A stretch of 6,458 nt of DNA from Gammaproteobacteria bacterium. GTDB lineage: Bacteria; Pseudomonadota; Gammaproteobacteria; Chromatiales; Chromatiaceae. The stretch spans positions 1,637 through 8,094 of the forward strand of contig JADGBD010000023.1 of the NCBI GenBank assembly GCA_015231665.1, read 5' to 3'. Positions within the stretch are counted from its first letter, which is position 1. Each line of letters starts with the position of its first letter. A program made the position numbers and the translations under genes. Under the pieces are notes generated by a model, which made no database searches, was not told the origin of the DNA, and saw nothing but the letters and a program-made list of their open reading frames with translations. Below are positions 4,100 through 6,458 of this stretch, piece after piece.

Positions 4100-6458
4100 A
4101 TGGCCCACCCCGATACCGAGCAGAGCTGCTTTCATTGCGGCCTGCCGGTGCCTGCCAACTTCGATTACCGCATTCGCATCCTCGGTGAGGAGCGGCCCAT
4201 GTGTTGCCACGGCTGCAGCGCCGTGGCCCAAGCCATTGTCGATGGCGGTCTGGAAAGCTTCTATCAGCACCGCACCGCGCCCTCGCGCAAGGCCGAGGAC
4301 CTGATCCCCGATGAGCTGCGGCAGATGGAACTCTACGACCAGGAGCGCCTGCAGCAGGGCTTTGTCGAGGTGGACGAGGGCAATCTGCGCTCGGCCTCGC
4401 TGATTCTCGAGGGCATCACCTGCGCCGCCTGTGTCTGGCTGAGTGAAAAGCACGTCAACGCCCTCCCCGGGGTGGTGGATTTTTCGGTCAACTACAGCAC
4501 CCATCGCGCCCGCGTGCGCTGGGACCAGTCGCGCATCCAGCTGAGCGAAATCCTCAAGGCCATCAGCAGCATCGGCTACATCGCCCATCCCTTCGATCCC
4601 GGCCGCCAGGAGGCGGTGTTCAAGCGCGAGCGTTCCCTCGCCCTGCGGCGTTTGGCGGTGGCCGGTATCGGCGCGATGCAGGTGATGATGCTCTCGGTGC
4701 CGCTCTACGGCGGGGTCGAAGGCAATCTAATGCACTTCATGCGCTGGGTTGCCCTGATCATCACCACGGTGGTGCTGGTCTATTCCTCCCGCACCTTCTT
4801 TCAGGCCGCCCACCGGGACCTGCGCCTGGGTCGGGTGGGCATGGATGTGCCGGTGTCCCTGGCCATCGGCGGTGCCTATGCCGCCAGTGCCTGGCACACC
4901 CTGATCGGTAGCGGCGAGGTCTATTTCGATTCGGTGTGCATGTTCACCCTGTTCCTGCTGGTCGGACGTTTTCTCGAGATGGGCGCGCGCCATCGCGCCG
5001 GTCAATCGGCCGAGGCCCTGGTGAAAATGCTGCCGGCGACGGCGGTGCGCATTCGCGGTGAGCAGCATGATGCCGTGGCAGTGGCCGATCTCGTCCCCGG
5101 TGACCGGCTGTTGGTGCGCCCCGGTGAGACGGTGCCGGTGGACGGGGTGCTGCGCGAGGGGGAGACCTCGGTGGATGAATCCCTCCTCACCGGCGAGAGC
5201 CTGCCCCTGGCCAAGGGTCCGGGGGCCGAGCTGGTGGGCGGCAGTCTCAACATCGAAAGCCCGCTGGTGATGGAAGTGACCAAGGTTGGTGAGGACACCG
5301 TGGTGTCTGCCATCGTCCGCCTGCTCGACCGGGCCCAGTCGGAGAAGCCAGCGATTGCGCGCATGGCGGATCGGGTGGCCGGCTGGTTTGTCGTCGTCCT
5401 GCTGTTGCTGGCCAGTCTGGTGGCGCTCTGGTGGGGCATGCAGGACCCGGATAAGGCCTTCATCATCACCCTCTCGGTGCTGGTGGTCAGCTGTCCCTGT
5501 GCGCTGTCGCTGGCGACGCCGACGGCCCTGACCGTGGCCACCGGTGCGCTCACCCGCCAGGGTCTGCTGATCACCCGCGGTCATGCCCTGGAAACCCTGG
5601 CCAAGGTCAGCCGGGTGGTGTTCGACAAGACCGGCACCCTCACCCGCGGCCAGCTGCGTCTCAAGCAGGTGCTGCCGCTGGGCTCGATCAGCGCCGAGCG
5701 CGCCCTGCAGCTGGCCGCTGCGCTAGAGCAACGCTCCGAGCATCCCATCGGCCGGCTGCTGTTGGCCTCTGCTGCCGAGCCGAACCTGCAGGCCAGCGAG
5801 GTGCGCGCCCGCCCGGGCCAGGGGGTCGAAGCCCTGGTGGAGGGGCGGCGTTATCGCGTCGGCAACCCGGTCTTCGTCGCCGAGCTCAGCGGTGCGGCGG
5901 TGGAGGCCGAGGCACAGCGTCTGACCCGGGTGGCTCTGGGGGATGAGTCCGCCCTGCTGGCCTGGTTCGAGCTGGAGGACATGCTCCGCGCCGATGCCCG
6001 TGAGACCCTGGATCAGCTGCGCGCCATGGGGATCAAAATCAGCATCCTCAGCGGCGATAGTGAGGGCGCGGTGGCGGCGGTGGCCGAGCAGCTGGAGGTG
6101 TCCAGTTATGCCGCGCGCCTGCGCCCCGAGGACAAGCTGGCGAGGGTGCGGGAGATGCAGCAGCAGGGTGAGGTGGTGCTGATGGTGGGCGATGGTGTCA
6201 ACGATGCGCCGGTGCTGGCCGGCGCCCAGGTGTCCCTGGCGGTGGGTGGCGGCACCCAGCTGGCCCATGCCAGCGCCGATATGGTGCTGCTGTCGGAGCG
6301 GCTGGAGAATATCGTCCTCGGCATTGGCATGGCCCAGCGCACCACCCGGGTGATTCGCCAGAACATCGGCTGGTCGGTCGGCTATAATCTCTCCGCCATT
6401 CCCCTCGCCGCCGCCGGTCTGGTCAAGCGCGTGCCCATGGGCGAACGCAGCTGGTTTT
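4100..6458 (+). CDS. ccoI: Cu+-transporting P1B-type ATPase, CcoI/FixI type (3' end missing)
   Basis: This inner-membrane pump moves Cu+ out of the cytoplasm; the CcoI branch supplies copper for CuB of cbb3 cytochrome c oxidase. 786 codons are visible and the frame is open at the window edge. The N-terminal domain has CFHCG (10-14) and MCCHGC (34-39), a putative metal-binding region typical of CcoI. A heavy-metal-associated domain follows with GITCAACVW (105-113, Cys108 and Cys111). Membrane spans lie near 185-203, 214-230, 250-269, 276-293, 428-446, 454-478 and 755-775. TGES is at 364-367, the ion-site CPC at 465-467, DKTGT at 509-513 (D509 phosphorylated), HP at 548-549 and GDGVNDAP at 697-704. 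N755-x6-Y762-N763-x4-P768 is the Cu+ (P1B-1) signature of span 7. The span-8 signature is off the window. After LV (774-775) the tail KRVPMGERSWF does not look like the family; see findings. CopA-type export is the alternative, but the N-terminal Cys domain favours CcoI. Confidence 0.88.
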   Translation, partial: MAHPDTEQSCFHCGLPVPANFDYRIRILGEERPMCCHGCSAVAQAIVDGGLESFYQHRTAPSRKAEDLIPDELRQMELYDQERLQQGFVEVDEGNLRSASLILEGITCAACVWLSEKHVNALPGVVDFSVNYSTHRARVRWDQSRIQLSEILKAISSIGYIAHPFDPGRQEAVFKRERSLALRRLAVAGIGAMQVMMLSVPLYGGVEGNLMHFMRWVALIITTVVLVYSSRTFFQAAHRDLRLGRVGMDVPVSLAIGGAYAASAWHTLIGSGEVYFDSVCMFTLFLLVGRFLEMGARHRAGQSAEALVKMLPATAVRIRGEQHDAVAVADLVPGDRLLVRPGETVPVDGVLREGETSVDESLLTGESLPLAKGPGAELVGGSLNIESPLVMEVTKVGEDTVVSAIVRLLDRAQSEKPAIARMADRVAGWFVVVLLLLASLVALWWGMQDPDKAFIITLSVLVVSCPCALSLATPTALTVATGALTRQGLLITRGHALETLAKVSRVVFDKTGTLTRGQLRLKQVLPLGSISAERALQLAAALEQRSEHPIGRLLLASAAEPNLQASEVRARPGQGVEALVEGRRYRVGNPVFVAELSGAAVEAEAQRLTRVALGDESALLAWFELEDMLRADARETLDQLRAMGIKISILSGDSEGAVAAVAEQLEVSSYAARLRPEDKLARVREMQQQGEVVLMVGDGVNDAPVLAGAQVSLAVGGGTQLAHASADMVLLSERLENIVLGIGMAQRTTRVIRQNIGWSVGYNLSAIPLAAAGLVKRVPMGERSWF

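Noticed and set aside
3688..4101. 137-codon open frame on the - strand over the end of bioD and the following spacer
   Set aside because: It overlaps the bioD 3' end and the small membrane gene, shows no domain, and has no support from context; the + strand genes explain the region.
4727..5584. 285-codon open frame on the - strand inside the ATPase gene
   Set aside because: It lies antisense to the well-conserved ATPase core. The translation is rich in His, Gln, Gly and Arg with no recognisable domain.

Overview
This is a GC-rich window with every supported gene on the + strand. It looks like a fragment of a gammaproteobacterial chromosome. The biotin cluster carries a BioH-type esterase and a BioC-type O-methyltransferase in the order F-H-C-D, and next to it lies a copper P-type ATPase of the type that serves cbb3 oxidases. 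Both features are typical of Pseudomonas-, Xanthomonas- or Chromatiales-like bacteria. I cannot fix the genus from sequence alone.

Positions 3-3808 hold bioF, bioH, bioC and bioD. BioC methylates malonyl-CoA or malonyl-ACP so that fatty acid synthesis can build a pimeloyl chain. BioH removes the methyl ester. BioF condenses the pimeloyl thioester with alanine. BioD closes the ureido ring to give dethiobiotin. BioA and BioB are not in the window; bioB commonly precedes bioF and may lie just upstream. The bioF-bioH gap is 32 nt. The gaps before bioC (180 nt) and bioD (150 nt) are long and hold clusters of a short repeat built on C-T-Y-T-G-C-G. The first cluster lies between perfect 14-nt inverted repeats. 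Both clusters are open in frame with the gene that follows, so the longest possible reading frames of bioC and bioD start inside repeat DNA. Homology puts the real starts at 2108 and 3140.

Positions 3809-4099 form a junction with an AT-rich, promoter-like stretch and a perfect 6-4-6 palindrome. A good ribosome binding site follows, then a 44-codon gene for a single-span membrane protein (3868-4002).

From 4100 to the end runs a long, incomplete gene for a P1B-type Cu+-transporting ATPase of the CcoI/FixI type, which supplies copper to cbb3 cytochrome c oxidase. Catalytic and metal-site motifs are intact through transmembrane segment 7. The last dozen codons stop resembling the family while the +1 frame resumes a family-like P-W...G pattern, which may mean a frameshift or sequencing error near the end. 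The small membrane protein next to this ATPase could be a cbb3 accessory peptide (CcoM-like), but this is an inference from context and layout.
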